NCBI RefSeq assembly: GCF_036226525.1
Contig: NZ_CP108487.1
Span: forward strand, 4,712,001-4,776,000
DNA length: 64,000 nt
Direction of reading: 5' to 3'
Origin: Kribbella sp. NBC_01245
GTDB taxonomy: Bacteria > Actinomycetota > Actinomycetes > Propionibacteriales > Kribbellaceae
Shown here: one piece after another, positions 25,480 through 34,112 of the stretch
Layout of the letters: each line of letters starts with the position of its first letter
Position numbering within the stretch: position 1 is the stretch's first letter
Notes under the pieces: generated by a model
Seen by the model: only the letters and a program-made list of their open reading frames with translations
What the model was told of the DNA's origin: nothing
Databases searched by the model: none
Made by a program: the position numbers and the translations under genes

Positions 25480-26672
25480 AGGCACTCGTCATTGGCGCGG
25501 GTATTGCCGGACCGGTGATGGCGATGGCTCTGCAGCGGGCCGGCTGGCAGGCCGACGTGTTCGAGGCGTACGCCGGACCCGCCTACCACACCGGGCTGTT
25601 CCTGAACACTGCGTCGAATGGGCTCGAAGCGCTGAAGGCCCTCGACATCGACCTCGCCACTCTCGCGGACGGGCATCCGATGCCGAGGATGGTGATGGTC
25701 AACGGAAACGGCCGCCACCTCGGCACCGTCGCGAACGGCCTCCGCTTGGCCGACGGCACGGTGAGCGTCTGCCTCAAACGGAACGAGTTGCAGAAGGCGC
25801 TCCGCGACACGGCCGTTGCCCGCGGCATCGACGTCCACTACGGCAAGGCGCTCACGTCGTACGACGTTCTGCCGGGCGGTGTGCGGGCACGTTTCGCGGA
25901 TGGCAGTGAGGCCACGGGAGACGTACTGATAGGGGCCGACGGCATCCATTCGCGAACGCGCGCGTTGCTCGACCCGAACGCGCCTGCTCCGGCGTACACC
26001 GGATTGGTCGGGCTCGGCGGTTACAGCCGGGTTGAAGGGCTGGCGCCGACGACCGATACCCAGCACTTCGTCTTCGGCAAGCGCGCGTTCTTCGGGTACC
26101 TGGTGCGCGAGGACGGCGAGATCTACTGGTTCGCCAACCTCGCGCATCCGGAGGCGACGACTGCCGAGCTGGCGGCCGTTCCCGCCGAGGCGTGGAAGCG
26201 CCGGGCGCTCGAGTTGTTCGCGGACGACCTGCCGCTGATCCGGCAGATCATCGAGAACACCACCGGCCGGATCGGCGCGCATCCGGTGCACGACATCCCG
26301 ACCAGCCCGGTCTGGTCGAAGGGCCCGGTGGTGCTGATCGGCGATGCCGCGCACGCCACCTCGCCCAGTGCCGGTCAGGGCGCCTCGCTCGCCTTCGAAG
26401 ACGCGATCGTGCTGGCCAAGTGCCTGCGCGATCTCCCCGACCCGGCGGCGGCCTTCGCGGCGTACGAGCGGTTGCGGCGGAAGCGGGTCGAGAAGGTGGT
26501 CGCGTATGCGCGGAAGCGCGGCAACAACAAGGTCGCCGGGCCGGTGGCGCGGGTGTTCCGCGATCTGATGATGCCGGTGGTGTTGCGGTTCGTCGCGAGT
26601 GAGAGGGCGCATGCCTGGATGTACGACCATCCCATTCGCTGGGACGAGAAGGTGGACGTGACCGGCGGGTGA
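25476..26672 (+). CDS. FAD-dependent aromatic-type monooxygenase
   Basis: 398 residues. PHBH-fold flavoprotein monooxygenase: Rossmann GAGIAGPVMAMALQRAG, the DG motif DVLIGADGIHSRTR, and the GD motif VVLIGDAAHATSPSAGQGAS. Related to FAD hydroxylases acting on phenolic, polyketide or antibiotic substrates (TetX/PgaE-like). Preceded by AAAGGAG; start ATG overlaps the SnoaL-like stop. With the LAL and TetR regulators on both sides, the unit looks inducible, perhaps for degradation or modification of a xenobiotic; substrate unknown. Confidence 0.9.
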   Translation: MKALVIGAGIAGPVMAMALQRAGWQADVFEAYAGPAYHTGLFLNTASNGLEALKALDIDLATLADGHPMPRMVMVNGNGRHLGTVANGLRLADGTVSVCLKRNELQKALRDTAVARGIDVHYGKALTSYDVLPGGVRARFADGSEATGDVLIGADGIHSRTRALLDPNAPAPAYTGLVGLGGYSRVEGLAPTTDTQHFVFGKRAFFGYLVREDGEIYWFANLAHPEATTAELAAVPAEAWKRRALELFADDLPLIRQIIENTTGRIGAHPVHDIPTSPVWSKGPVVLIGDAAHATSPSAGQGASLAFEDAIVLAKCLRDLPDPAAAFAAYERLRRKRVEKVVAYARKRGNNKVAGPVARVFRDLMMPVVLRFVASERAHAWMYDHPIRWDEKVDVTGG

Positions 26673-26707
26673 CAGCGTTGTCGGTCGATCGGGGGCACAA
26701 TGGCGCT

Positions 26708-27346
26708 ATGGCGTCCATCTCGCCGGGCGAGCCGCCCGTTCAACTCGAGTACTCGCTGCGCCGGGTGCCGACGCAGGACCGAGCCAGCGCGCAGGTCGAG
26801 CGCATCCTCGACGCGGCTTGTACCGAGGTGACCGAGCGCGGCTACGACACCGCCTCGACCAGCAGCATCGCCCGTCGCGCCGGGATCGCGGTCGGCTCCG
26901 TCTACCGGTACTTCCCGGACAAACGCGCGTTGATGCAGGCCGTCGAACGACGCAACCAGCGCCGGTACGCCGAGGCCGTCCGGGAGCGGATGACCTCGGT
27001 CACCGGCTGGCGCGAGGCGGTCGACGTCACGCTGGACACCTTCCGCGAGATGCACGGCACCGACCCGGGCTTCCGCGCGGTGGCGCTCAGCGGTCTGGGC
27101 GATCCCGATCTGGAGACGACGCCCGGCGAATTCGATGACGATCACGCGGCCGAGTTCGGCGACCTGCTGGTCAGCCGGTTCGGCGCCAAGGAGAGCCGCG
27201 AGTTCCGGCTGGCGGTGACGTTGTCGATCACCATGGGCGAGGCGGTCGCCCACCTGGCTGACCGCCTGCCCGCGGCCGACGCCAGTCACGTCCTGGTCAC
27301 CGGCCGCGCCACCTTGCACCGACTACTCGAACCGCATTTGCCGTAG
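26708..27346 (+). CDS. TetR-family transcriptional regulator
   Basis: 212 residues from ATG 26708; a GTG at 26669 overlapping the monooxygenase stop would add 13. HTH: ASTSSIARRAGIAVGSVYRYF followed by PDKRALMQAV, a textbook TetR N-terminus. The C-terminal ligand domain is unassigned. It likely represses the preceding unit, given the same strand and no gap, acting together with the LAL regulator. It converges on the next gene with two bases between the stops. Confidence 0.88.
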   Translation: MASISPGEPPVQLEYSLRRVPTQDRASAQVERILDAACTEVTERGYDTASTSSIARRAGIAVGSVYRYFPDKRALMQAVERRNQRRYAEAVRERMTSVTGWREAVDVTLDTFREMHGTDPGFRAVALSGLGDPDLETTPGEFDDDHAAEFGDLLVSRFGAKESREFRLAVTLSITMGEAVAHLADRLPAADASHVLVTGRATLHRLLEPHLP

Positions 27347-27348
27347 TA

Positions 27349-27735
27349 CTACTGCGACTGCCTCACCTGGTCGGTCTTTCTCGGCCAGTAAGGAATCCGG
27401 CCGGTCATCTGACCCCGGCGCGGCTGACGGCAGTCGTAGCTGACGACCACTCGTTCACCTTTGGCGTACAGCTTGCCGGCGCTGACCGGAAACCTGCGAA
27501 CGGCCTCGAACGGGCCTTCGCTGCCCCGGGTGTAGTACTGCGCCGTGACCTCGATGAACTCGGACGGTGCGCCACCGTCCGCTTGCCCCCGGAGTGGTCC
27601 CCGCACCCGGGTGACCACACCCACTGTCAACTCGGAGCCGGCCTTGCGCCTCGGTCGGCCCGCAACGACGTCGGCAATGATGCATGTCGTGATGACCAGC
27701 ACCAAGCCGAACCCGACAATTACTGCGATCCACAT
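27349..27735 (-). CDS. Membrane-anchored DUF3592-like protein
   Basis: 128 residues. One N-terminal membrane helix (WIAVIVGFGLVLVITTCIIA), a basic stop-transfer RPRRK, then a small beta domain with VTAQYYTRGSEGPFEAVRRF and YAKGERVVVSYDCRQPRRGQ, close to the DUF3592 pattern in which a variable extracellular strand set ends with V.V.YDPxxP. ATG 27735 has GGGGGTGAG before it; GTG 27744 is an alternative. Function unknown. Confidence 0.65.
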   Translation of the reverse strand: MWIAVIVGFGLVLVITTCIIADVVAGRPRRKAGSELTVGVVTRVRGPLRGQADGGAPSEFIEVTAQYYTRGSEGPFEAVRRFPVSAGKLYAKGERVVVSYDCRQPRRGQMTGRIPYWPRKTDQVRQSQ

Positions 27736-27869
27736 GGCACTCACCCCCGACGCACCGCCGGTTTGCGGCGCTATCGTCGACTAAGGCTTACTCGTCCGGG
27801 AGGTCCCGCACAAGTGGTTTGACGCCACACGTACCAAGTCGGTTCCTGCAAGTAATGACAAATTCGATT

Positions 27870-29795
27870 TCAGTTCTCGAACATGCCGAAGTTGTACGCC
27901 GGTGGGACGGGTTCGTCGGTGCCGAGCGCCGTCTGCACGGAGCGCCAAATTTCGGCCAGCTGGTTTGCGCCTTCGCGTAGGCCGGGGAGCTCGATGCCCT
28001 GTGCCAGCAGGCTTTCCGCGCCCTTGGCATCGCCTCGCGCCAGCCTTTGCCGGGCCTCCGCCAACAGCACTCGCGGGTCCTGCCGGATATCCGCGGGCAA
28101 CCGATCGAGCAAGGCGGCGGCTTCTTCCGACGTCCCGAGTACGTCGAGGGCCTCGATCGCCAGCGGGCGGTTGTCCGGCACCAGCTCGACGGCACGCAGG
28201 TACGCCGTGGTCGCGTCGTCCGTACGGCCTTCGCTCAAGTAGGCGACGGCCAGATTCCGCAAGGCCCAAGGCGACTCCGCGAGTTCCAGCGACTGCTGCC
28301 AGGCCTCGACCGCAGCGGTCTGCTTACCGTCGTACCAGCGGGCCACTCCGCGGTGGTACCAGACGAGCCAGTTGTCGGCCGCTTGCTCTAACCGAGAGGC
28401 CCAAGCCACCAGAGTTCCATCGGGCGCCTCAAGCGGATCCGTTTCCGGTAGACGCCCCTGCAACAGCGGGAGCCACGCTAGCTCTCTATCGGTCTGCGAG
28501 TCCTCCGCGAACGGCGTACCGGGTGAGACCTTCCAGTCGGTCCGGGCAATCTCCAGAGCTCCCCAACCCGATCCCGTGAACAACGCCTCGCCAGGTCGAC
28601 CGTCAGCCACTGCGAGCCAACGGTCGTAGCGCTCGGCCAAGTCGGTTGCAGACAGCCGTAGCTCGCAGACCGCGTCCACGCCGGCAGTAGCGGCAGACCA
28701 GTCATCAGCGTGTACGACTTCGGGATCCACCTCTAGCCGCCCGTACGCCTCTAGCCAGGACCAACTGGTCTCGGCCGGTAGTGGCAGGTGTTCCATCTGC
28801 GTCCGCGCAAGGCCCGCCTGGATCTCCGCGTAGCCGTCGCCACCCATGCCCGGCGCGAGCCACTCCTGCCATCTGCGACCGCCTTCGCTCTCGCCCCAGA
28901 CGAAGAGCTTCCGGCCGCGCAGGCGTTCCGTCGAGAGCTGGACGAGACCCGTGCCGCTGGCGTCGAGTGAGGCGATCCATGGGCGCTGCTCGGGCGGTAG
29001 CTCGAAGAAGAAGTCGACGGCCCGGCGGTGTTGCATGGGATACGTGAGGTCGAACCCGTCGTACTGAGGTACGTCGACCAGGTCCAACCGGCTGCCGTAT
29101 CCGAACCGCCAGGCCTGATCCGCAGGCGCGACGACCCTGGTGCCGGGCGATTGCTCGACGGCGATGTTCGACCACCAGTAGACGGGTACGACCTGGTCCG
29201 ACGGGTTCTGGATGCGTACGCCGACGTACAGCAGGTCTGACTCGTTCGGAAGCCAGAAGTCGAGCTGGACGACAAGACCGCGACTACGCTCCCACTCCCA
29301 CAGGCGAAGCATGGGGCTGCCGTCCGGGCCTTCAACCTGTGCAGCGTGCATTGGGCTGCACGTCCCGGTCCAGTGGCCAGTACTACCCAGGTTCCACTCG
29401 ACGCCTCCTGCGAACCAGGCGTTCCGTAGGGCCAGGTTGGCCGGCTGCAGTACGGGATTCCGGTAGAGGAGTTCCTGGTCGAACGTCTTGTCCACTAGCG
29501 AGTACAGCCGCCCACCGAGACCGGGGAGCACTGTGGCCCGCAGGAAGTCGTTCTCGAGGACTAGTGCGGGTAGCGCCTCTTCCACCCGGGTCCGGCCGTG
29601 GCCGTCCTGCTCGAGGCACGGCAAGACGCTGTGGAGGCGTCCGTACTGGACGTTGTCCCGGAGATCTTGGGGAAGCTCGTCAAGGTTCTCGACGTCGTGC
29701 AGCTCTTGCACGCTTCGCAACGGCGGCAGCGGGTTCTCCGGCCCGAGAGCGGCTACGGGCAGGACCAAGTCTTCGGGAAAGAGTCTCGTCGTCAC
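27870..29795 (-). CDS. DUF5107 / TPR protein, mutarotase-like fold
   Basis: 641 residues from GTG. N-terminal two-thirds matches DUF5107: LRATVLPGLGGRLYSLVDKT, NPVLQPANLALRNAWFAGGV, EWNLGSTGHWTGT, a galactose-mutarotase-like beta-sandwich seen in sugar-utilisation loci. The last 200 residues are TPR-like repeats (NWLVWYHRGVARWYDGKQTA, SPWALRNLAVAYLSEGRTDD, REGANQLAEIW). Cytoplasmic. The role is not established; recognition or modification of a glycan is likely from the fold. No sugar genes are immediately adjacent. Confidence 0.82.
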   Translation of the reverse strand: MTTRLFPEDLVLPVAALGPENPLPPLRSVQELHDVENLDELPQDLRDNVQYGRLHSVLPCLEQDGHGRTRVEEALPALVLENDFLRATVLPGLGGRLYSLVDKTFDQELLYRNPVLQPANLALRNAWFAGGVEWNLGSTGHWTGTCSPMHAAQVEGPDGSPMLRLWEWERSRGLVVQLDFWLPNESDLLYVGVRIQNPSDQVVPVYWWSNIAVEQSPGTRVVAPADQAWRFGYGSRLDLVDVPQYDGFDLTYPMQHRRAVDFFFELPPEQRPWIASLDASGTGLVQLSTERLRGRKLFVWGESEGGRRWQEWLAPGMGGDGYAEIQAGLARTQMEHLPLPAETSWSWLEAYGRLEVDPEVVHADDWSAATAGVDAVCELRLSATDLAERYDRWLAVADGRPGEALFTGSGWGALEIARTDWKVSPGTPFAEDSQTDRELAWLPLLQGRLPETDPLEAPDGTLVAWASRLEQAADNWLVWYHRGVARWYDGKQTAAVEAWQQSLELAESPWALRNLAVAYLSEGRTDDATTAYLRAVELVPDNRPLAIEALDVLGTSEEAAALLDRLPADIRQDPRVLLAEARQRLARGDAKGAESLLAQGIELPGLREGANQLAEIWRSVQTALGTDEPVPPAYNFGMFEN

Positions 29796-29917
29796 ACCAA
29801 CCAGTCTGCGCCTTCGTCATAACTGTCCGCAATCCCGCCTTATGCGCAATATCGCTCAATCTATGGAGTTACCTGAACTCGTACAACCTCAACGCCTCTC
29901 CAGACGTCTTCTCATCA

Positions 29918-29938
29918 CCGGGCCGACAATCGGCCCGG
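29918..29938 (+). promoter_or_regulatory. Short-loop hairpin in the leader of the secreted protein gene
   Basis: Perfect 9-bp arms CCGGGCCGA / TCGGCCCGG with a 3-nt loop, 20 bp before the ATG at 29959 and just ahead of its GGGGGAGG ribosome site. It could be an upstream terminator or a 5' mRNA structure. Confidence 0.4.
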
Positions 29939-29958
29939 CCTCAGGGGGAGGACCCACA

Positions 29959-30732
29959 ATGCACGCCAAGCTTCGCCGTCTCGCCATCTCACTCGCCGCC
30001 ACCGCGGTCGCCACCACCGCCGCGGTCGCGGGCGCCTCCAGCGCGTCCGCCGCGGGCGATGCGCAGAGCTGCCTCAACGCGCTCACCGGCCCCGGCTCGA
30101 CCACACCCACGTCGATCACCTACCCGGCGCAGCCCGCCCAGGTGAGCCTCTTCACCTCGCAGTACGCGGGGGATCTCTGCAAGCACCTGTCCGTGTCGAT
30201 CGGCATCAGCCGCACGGACCTGACTGGTTTCAAGGCCGCCAACGCCAACGACACCCGCTGGTACGACGCGACCCGGCAGCGCTTCACCGCGGGATTCGTG
30301 CTGCCGCCGAACCAGCCCGGCACCTGGATGACCCGCCAGATCGCGGTCAAGGACCTGGCCGGCCGGACCGCCGTGAAGACGTTCACCGCAACGGATTCCC
30401 CGGCCAAGGTGACGATCAAGCGCGAGTCGTTCCTCACCGGCACGCCGACCGGCTCGGCCATCACGCACGAATACGTGACGGCCCGGCTGAAGGCGTGGAG
30501 CTCGGTCGGCACGATGGCGAATCTGGGCAACCAGAACGTTCTCGTCCAGGTCAAGGCGCCGGGCACTACGACGTACCAGACGATCGCTCAGCGCAAGACC
30601 GACCCGCAGTACGGCTCGATGGGCATCAGCGTGAACCTGAGCAACTACCCGAAGCACGATCTGCGGCTGGCCTTCGTCTCGCCGTTCCAGACCATCGCGT
30701 CCGACTTCACCTACTTGGGCAAAATCGCTTGA
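29959..30732 (+). CDS. Secreted protein of unknown function
   Basis: 257 residues with a clear Sec signal peptide (MHAKLRRLAISLAATAVATT ... ASSASA-A). The mature part has two Cys early (QSCLNAL, GDLCKHL) and two repeats of about 90 residues of predicted beta structure (VSLFTSQYAGDLCKHLSVSI; VTIKRESFLTGTPTGS), suggesting two Ig-like domains; the second contains VLVQVKAPGTTTYQTIAQRK as in calcium-binding or cell-wall beta repeats. Family not recognised. GGGGGAGG precedes the ATG. Its 3' end overlaps the convergent TetR gene by 22 bp. Confidence 0.78.
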   Translation: MHAKLRRLAISLAATAVATTAAVAGASSASAAGDAQSCLNALTGPGSTTPTSITYPAQPAQVSLFTSQYAGDLCKHLSVSIGISRTDLTGFKAANANDTRWYDATRQRFTAGFVLPPNQPGTWMTRQIAVKDLAGRTAVKTFTATDSPAKVTIKRESFLTGTPTGSAITHEYVTARLKAWSSVGTMANLGNQNVLVQVKAPGTTTYQTIAQRKTDPQYGSMGISVNLSNYPKHDLRLAFVSPFQTIASDFTYLGKIA

Positions 30733-31331
30733 GGTGTTGAGGCCGCGCGCAGGATGAGCGGTAGGAAGACTTGTTCGAGCCGGCCCGCGGGGAGGCGGTC
30801 CGGCTCGACCAGGGATTGGGCCATGCCGCCTTCGCGAATGGCGACCACCAGCCGGGTCAGCAGGTCCAGATCGACCGATGGCGTCCGGCCCGCGTCGGCC
30901 AGCAGGCGTTGCAGCAACCCGCTCAGCTCGGCGCGTAATCGCTCGTCATGCGCGGTGAGGACCTCGGCGGCCTTGGCGTTGCGCGCGGCGTACAGGGTGA
31001 ATTCCGCGGAGACCAGGTGCCAGAGCTGGTCCTGCTCGTCCAGCGACAGCTTCGCGACCAGACCGCCGAGCGGGTCGTCCGTGCCGGTCAGCTCGTCCAC
31101 CGCGGCCGCCACTCGCTCGACGATGCGGCCGGTGCGCTGGTCGAAGAGCGCGAAGAACAACTCGTCCTTGCTGGCGAAATTCGAGTAGAAGGCGCCACGG
31201 GTGAAACCGGCCCGCTCACAGATCTCCTCGATCGTCGCGGCGTGAAACCCCTTTGCCGCGAACATCTGCAAAGCTGCGTCAAGTAAGCGCGCCAACGTCT
31301 CTGGGCGGCGCTTTGTCGGCCCCTTCGGCAT
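30711..31331 (-). CDS. TetR-family regulator of the FAD dehydrogenase
   Basis: 206 residues; ATG 31331 has GGGAG at proper spacing, and ATG 31343 would add four residues. HTH: HAATIEEICERAGFTRGAFY then SNFASKDELFFALF. The C-terminal domain resembles repressors of the TetR_C class with small-ligand pockets. Divergent from an FAD dehydrogenase gene, with a perfect inverted repeat between them (31381-31406), so autoregulation plus repression of the dehydrogenase is the natural reading. Confidence 0.9.
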   Translation of the reverse strand: MPKGPTKRRPETLARLLDAALQMFAAKGFHAATIEEICERAGFTRGAFYSNFASKDELFFALFDQRTGRIVERVAAAVDELTGTDDPLGGLVAKLSLDEQDQLWHLVSAEFTLYAARNAKAAEVLTAHDERLRAELSGLLQRLLADAGRTPSVDLDLLTRLVVAIREGGMAQSLVEPDRLPAGRLEQVFLPLILRAASTPQAILPK

Positions 31332-31380
31332 TGCAGCTCCCATTGACAGACGCGACCAGCAGATCGAACATACAGGGACG

Positions 31381-31406
31381 AATCGGATACGTCGATGTAT
31401 CCGATT
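31381..31406. promoter_or_regulatory. TetR operator
   Basis: Perfect arms AATCGGATAC / GTATCCGATT separated by six bases (GTCGAT), in the intergenic region between the divergent TetR and FAD dehydrogenase genes. Size and symmetry fit a TetR dimer site. Confidence 0.75.
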
Positions 31407-31430
31407 GCGGCTGGGCTGCGACAGGGGTTG

Positions 31431-33086
31431 ATGATGGACGCGGATGTAATCGTCGTCGGTGCGGGACTGGCCGGACTGGCCGCAACGGCAGAACTGGCCG
31501 ACGCCGGCAAGAAGGTACTGCTGCTCGACCAGGAACCCGAGGCCTCCCTCGGCGGCCAGGCCTTCTGGTCCTTCGGCGGCCTGATGTTCGTCAATTCACC
31601 CGAGCAGCGCCGCATGGGGATCAAGGACTCGCGCGACCTCGCCATGCAGGACTGGCTGGGCTCGGCCGGGTTCGACCGGCTGGACGACCAGGACAAGTGG
31701 GCCCGCCAATGGGCCGAGGCGTACGTCGACTTCGCGGCCGGCGAGAAGCGTCCCTGGCTGCACGCCCAAGGGGTGCGGTTCTTCCCGATCGTCGGTTGGG
31801 CGGAGCGCGGCGGGTACGACGCGGCCGGGCACGGCAACTCCGTCCCCCGCTTCCACGTCACCTGGGGCACGGGCCCCGGCCTGGTGGCGCCGTTCGAGCG
31901 ACGCGTGCGCGAGGCCGTCGAAAAAGGCTTGGTGCAGCTGCGTTTCCGTCATCGGGTGGACGAGCTGACCGTCAGTGGCGGTGTGGTCGACGGCGTCAGT
32001 GGCAAGATCCTCGAGCCCAGCTCCGTCGCGCGCGGGGTGTCGAGTTCGCGGGTCGAGGTGGAGGACTTCGAGCTCAAGGCGCAGGCCGTCATCGTCACGT
32101 CGGGCGGTATCGGCGGTAACCACGATCTCGTCCGGGCGAACTGGCCGGAGCGTCTCGGCAAGGCGCCCGAGCACATGATCTCCGGCGTACCGGCGCACGT
32201 CGACGGCCGCATGCTCGGCATCACCCAGACCGCCGGCGGCCGGGTGGTGAACGAGGACCGGATGTGGCACTACACCGAGGGCATCCACAACTGGGACCCG
32301 ATCTGGCCGATGCACGGTATCCGCATCCTGCCCGGGCCGTCGTCACTCTGGTTCGATGCCACCGGCAAGCGCCTGCCGGTGCCGTTGTTCCCCGGCTTCG
32401 ACACGCTCGGCACGTTGGCGCACATCATGAAGACCGGCCACGACTACAGCTGGTTCGTGCTGACGCAGAAGATCATCGAGAAGGAGTTCACGCTTTCCGG
32501 CCAGGAGCAGAACCCCGACCTCACCAACAAGGACATTCGCGGCGTGCTCGGCCGCGCCCGCGGTGGTGCGCCCGCCCCGGTGCAGGCGTTCATGGACAAG
32601 GGCGTGGACTTCATCATCCGCGACAACCTGGCCGACCTGGTCCGCGGCATGAACGAGCTGACCGGCACCTCGCTGATCGACCTGGCCGATCTCGAACGGC
32701 AGATCGTCGCGCGTGACCGGGAGATGGACAACACCTTCACCAAGGACGCGCAGATCACGGCGTTACGCGGCGCGCGGAACTATCGCGGCGACAAGCTGAT
32801 CCGGGTCGCGAGCCCGCACAAGATCCTCGACCCGAAGGCCGGGCCGCTCATCGCGGTGAAGCTGAACATCCTCACCCGCAAGTCGCTCGGCGGTCTGCAG
32901 ACCGACCTGGACTCGCGGGTGCTGCGCGCCGACGGCACTCCCCTGCCCGGGGTGTACGCCGCCGGCGAGGTCGCGGGCTTCGGCGGCGGCGGGATCCACG
33001 GTTATCGCTCCCTGGAGGGAACGTTCGTCGGTGGCTGCCTGTTCACCGGACGAACCGCGGGTCGCGCCGCCGCCAAAGCCGTCTAG
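31431..33086 (+). CDS. FAD-binding dehydrogenase (KstD/fumarate reductase-like)
   Basis: 551 residues. Rossmann motif DVIVVGAGLAGLAATAELAD; C-terminal FAD closure PGVYAAGEVAGFGGGGIHGY and EGTFVGGCLFTGRTAGR, typical of the flavoprotein dehydrogenase family that includes 3-ketosteroid dehydrogenases and Rv0785-like proteins. The KstD active-site residues could not be confirmed, so steroid activity is not claimed. Start at tandem ATGs 31431/31434; an ATG at 31395 lies inside the operator and is unlikely. Controlled by the divergent TetR repressor. Confidence 0.88.
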   Translation: MMDADVIVVGAGLAGLAATAELADAGKKVLLLDQEPEASLGGQAFWSFGGLMFVNSPEQRRMGIKDSRDLAMQDWLGSAGFDRLDDQDKWARQWAEAYVDFAAGEKRPWLHAQGVRFFPIVGWAERGGYDAAGHGNSVPRFHVTWGTGPGLVAPFERRVREAVEKGLVQLRFRHRVDELTVSGGVVDGVSGKILEPSSVARGVSSSRVEVEDFELKAQAVIVTSGGIGGNHDLVRANWPERLGKAPEHMISGVPAHVDGRMLGITQTAGGRVVNEDRMWHYTEGIHNWDPIWPMHGIRILPGPSSLWFDATGKRLPVPLFPGFDTLGTLAHIMKTGHDYSWFVLTQKIIEKEFTLSGQEQNPDLTNKDIRGVLGRARGGAPAPVQAFMDKGVDFIIRDNLADLVRGMNELTGTSLIDLADLERQIVARDREMDNTFTKDAQITALRGARNYRGDKLIRVASPHKILDPKAGPLIAVKLNILTRKSLGGLQTDLDSRVLRADGTPLPGVYAAGEVAGFGGGGIHGYRSLEGTFVGGCLFTGRTAGRAAAKAV

Positions 33087-33089
33087 CGA

Positions 33090-33965
33090 TCAGAAGACCT
33101 GCACGAGGAGATCGGCGAACAGCTCCTGGTCGTCGATCTCCAGACCACGCGAGGTGAACCACGCGGCCATGTTTCGGCAGTCCCGCATGAGGAATTCCAT
33201 GCCCTGCGGGTTGCCGACCACGTCCACCACCTGAGGCAGATCGATCATCACGATCCGGTTGCCCTGGGCAAGGACGTTGTACGGCGACAGGTCTCCGTGC
33301 GCGAGGCCTGCCCGGGCCAGCTCGCGCATACCGTGGCGGACCTGCTCGAAGTACGACGCGAGCAGGTCGCCCTTCGGACGGGTCTGCGCTAGCCGTGGTG
33401 CGGCACCACCCTGGCCGTCGTCGATGAACTCCATCAACAACTCGGTGCCGTCGATCTGGACGGGATACGGAACCGGCACACCGGCGGTCCAGAGCCGGCA
33501 CAACGCGTTCCATTCGGCGTACGCCCATTGACCGGAGGCCACACTGCGGCCGTGTTCGGTCTTCTTGGCCATGGCGCGGCTGTCCCGGCTGTTCCGGGTC
33601 CGCCGCCCCTCGACGTACGACGTGCTGCGGTGGAACGAGCGATGCTCCTCGGTCCGGTACCGCTTGGCCGCGAGCAACGAGCTCTTGGCCGGGTCGGCAC
33701 CGATCGCCTCGACGGCCCGTTCGACCAGGAAGACGTCCGCTTCCTTACCGGTTTTGAGGATGCCGAGCTCGGTATCGATCGCCGCCTGTGCCGTCACAAC
33801 CCAGTCGGGCCGGGGCTCCGGGCCGCGAGAACCGCGCTCGACATCCAGCCAGGTGGACCATCGCTGCCCCGCCGCCAGGTCCTCTTCGACCTGCTGGAAC
33901 TGGAACTGGAACGGGTCGCTGGATTCAGAAAACTCGTAGTTGGTGCTGAAAACGTCCGAAGACAT
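33090..33965 (-). CDS. RIO-type serine/threonine protein kinase
   Basis: 291 residues. RIO1-like: ILKTGKEADVFLVERAV (nucleotide loop), LLAAKRYRTEEHRSF (ATP Lys), LAHGDLSPYNVLAQGNRIVM with catalytic Asp, and IDLPQVVD with metal Asp. The insert around SYVEGRRTRNSRDSRAMAKK is typical of RIO proteins. Bacterial RIO kinases are of unclear role, with ribosome-related functions in archaea and eukaryotes. AGGAG stands eight bases before ATG 33965. A short upstream frame overlaps the start (see 33925-34029). Confidence 0.9.
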   Translation of the reverse strand: MSSDVFSTNYEFSESSDPFQFQFQQVEEDLAAGQRWSTWLDVERGSRGPEPRPDWVVTAQAAIDTELGILKTGKEADVFLVERAVEAIGADPAKSSLLAAKRYRTEEHRSFHRSTSYVEGRRTRNSRDSRAMAKKTEHGRSVASGQWAYAEWNALCRLWTAGVPVPYPVQIDGTELLMEFIDDGQGGAAPRLAQTRPKGDLLASYFEQVRHGMRELARAGLAHGDLSPYNVLAQGNRIVMIDLPQVVDVVGNPQGMEFLMRDCRNMAAWFTSRGLEIDDQELFADLLVQVF

Positions 33966-34029
33966 CAGGTGAACTCCTGAGATGAGAAGCGATACGGGCG
34001 CGGGCATGCCGCAGCACACTGATGGCCAT
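33925..34029 (-). CDS. Possible 34-residue upstream leader ORF of the RIO kinase gene
   Basis: ATG 34029 is preceded by GAGGAGGGG at good spacing and encodes MAISVLRHARARIASHL ..., ending at TGA 33925-33927 after overlapping the kinase start by about 40 nt in another frame. The leader also contains inverted 9-mers TGAGATGAG (33978-33986) and CTCATCTCA (34042-34050); one overlaps or abuts the kinase Shine-Dalgarno, the other the leader's. The arrangement would allow translation-dependent control. Real translation is unproven. Confidence 0.35.
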   Translation of the reverse strand: MAISVLRHARARIASHLRSSPDVFGRFQHQLRVF

Positions 34030-34112
34030 CCGTCACCCCTCCTCATCTCACGCAGCCTGTTCGGCCGCACTGCCCGCAACTGTCCCCTACACCGCCGCTC
34101 CCCGCAACTGAT

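Noticed and set aside
26670-26683. TGACAGCGTTGTCG resembling the LacI operator seen before GH38
   Set aside because: One mismatch to the palindrome and located across a stop/start junction in a monooxygenase/TetR unit; most likely chance.
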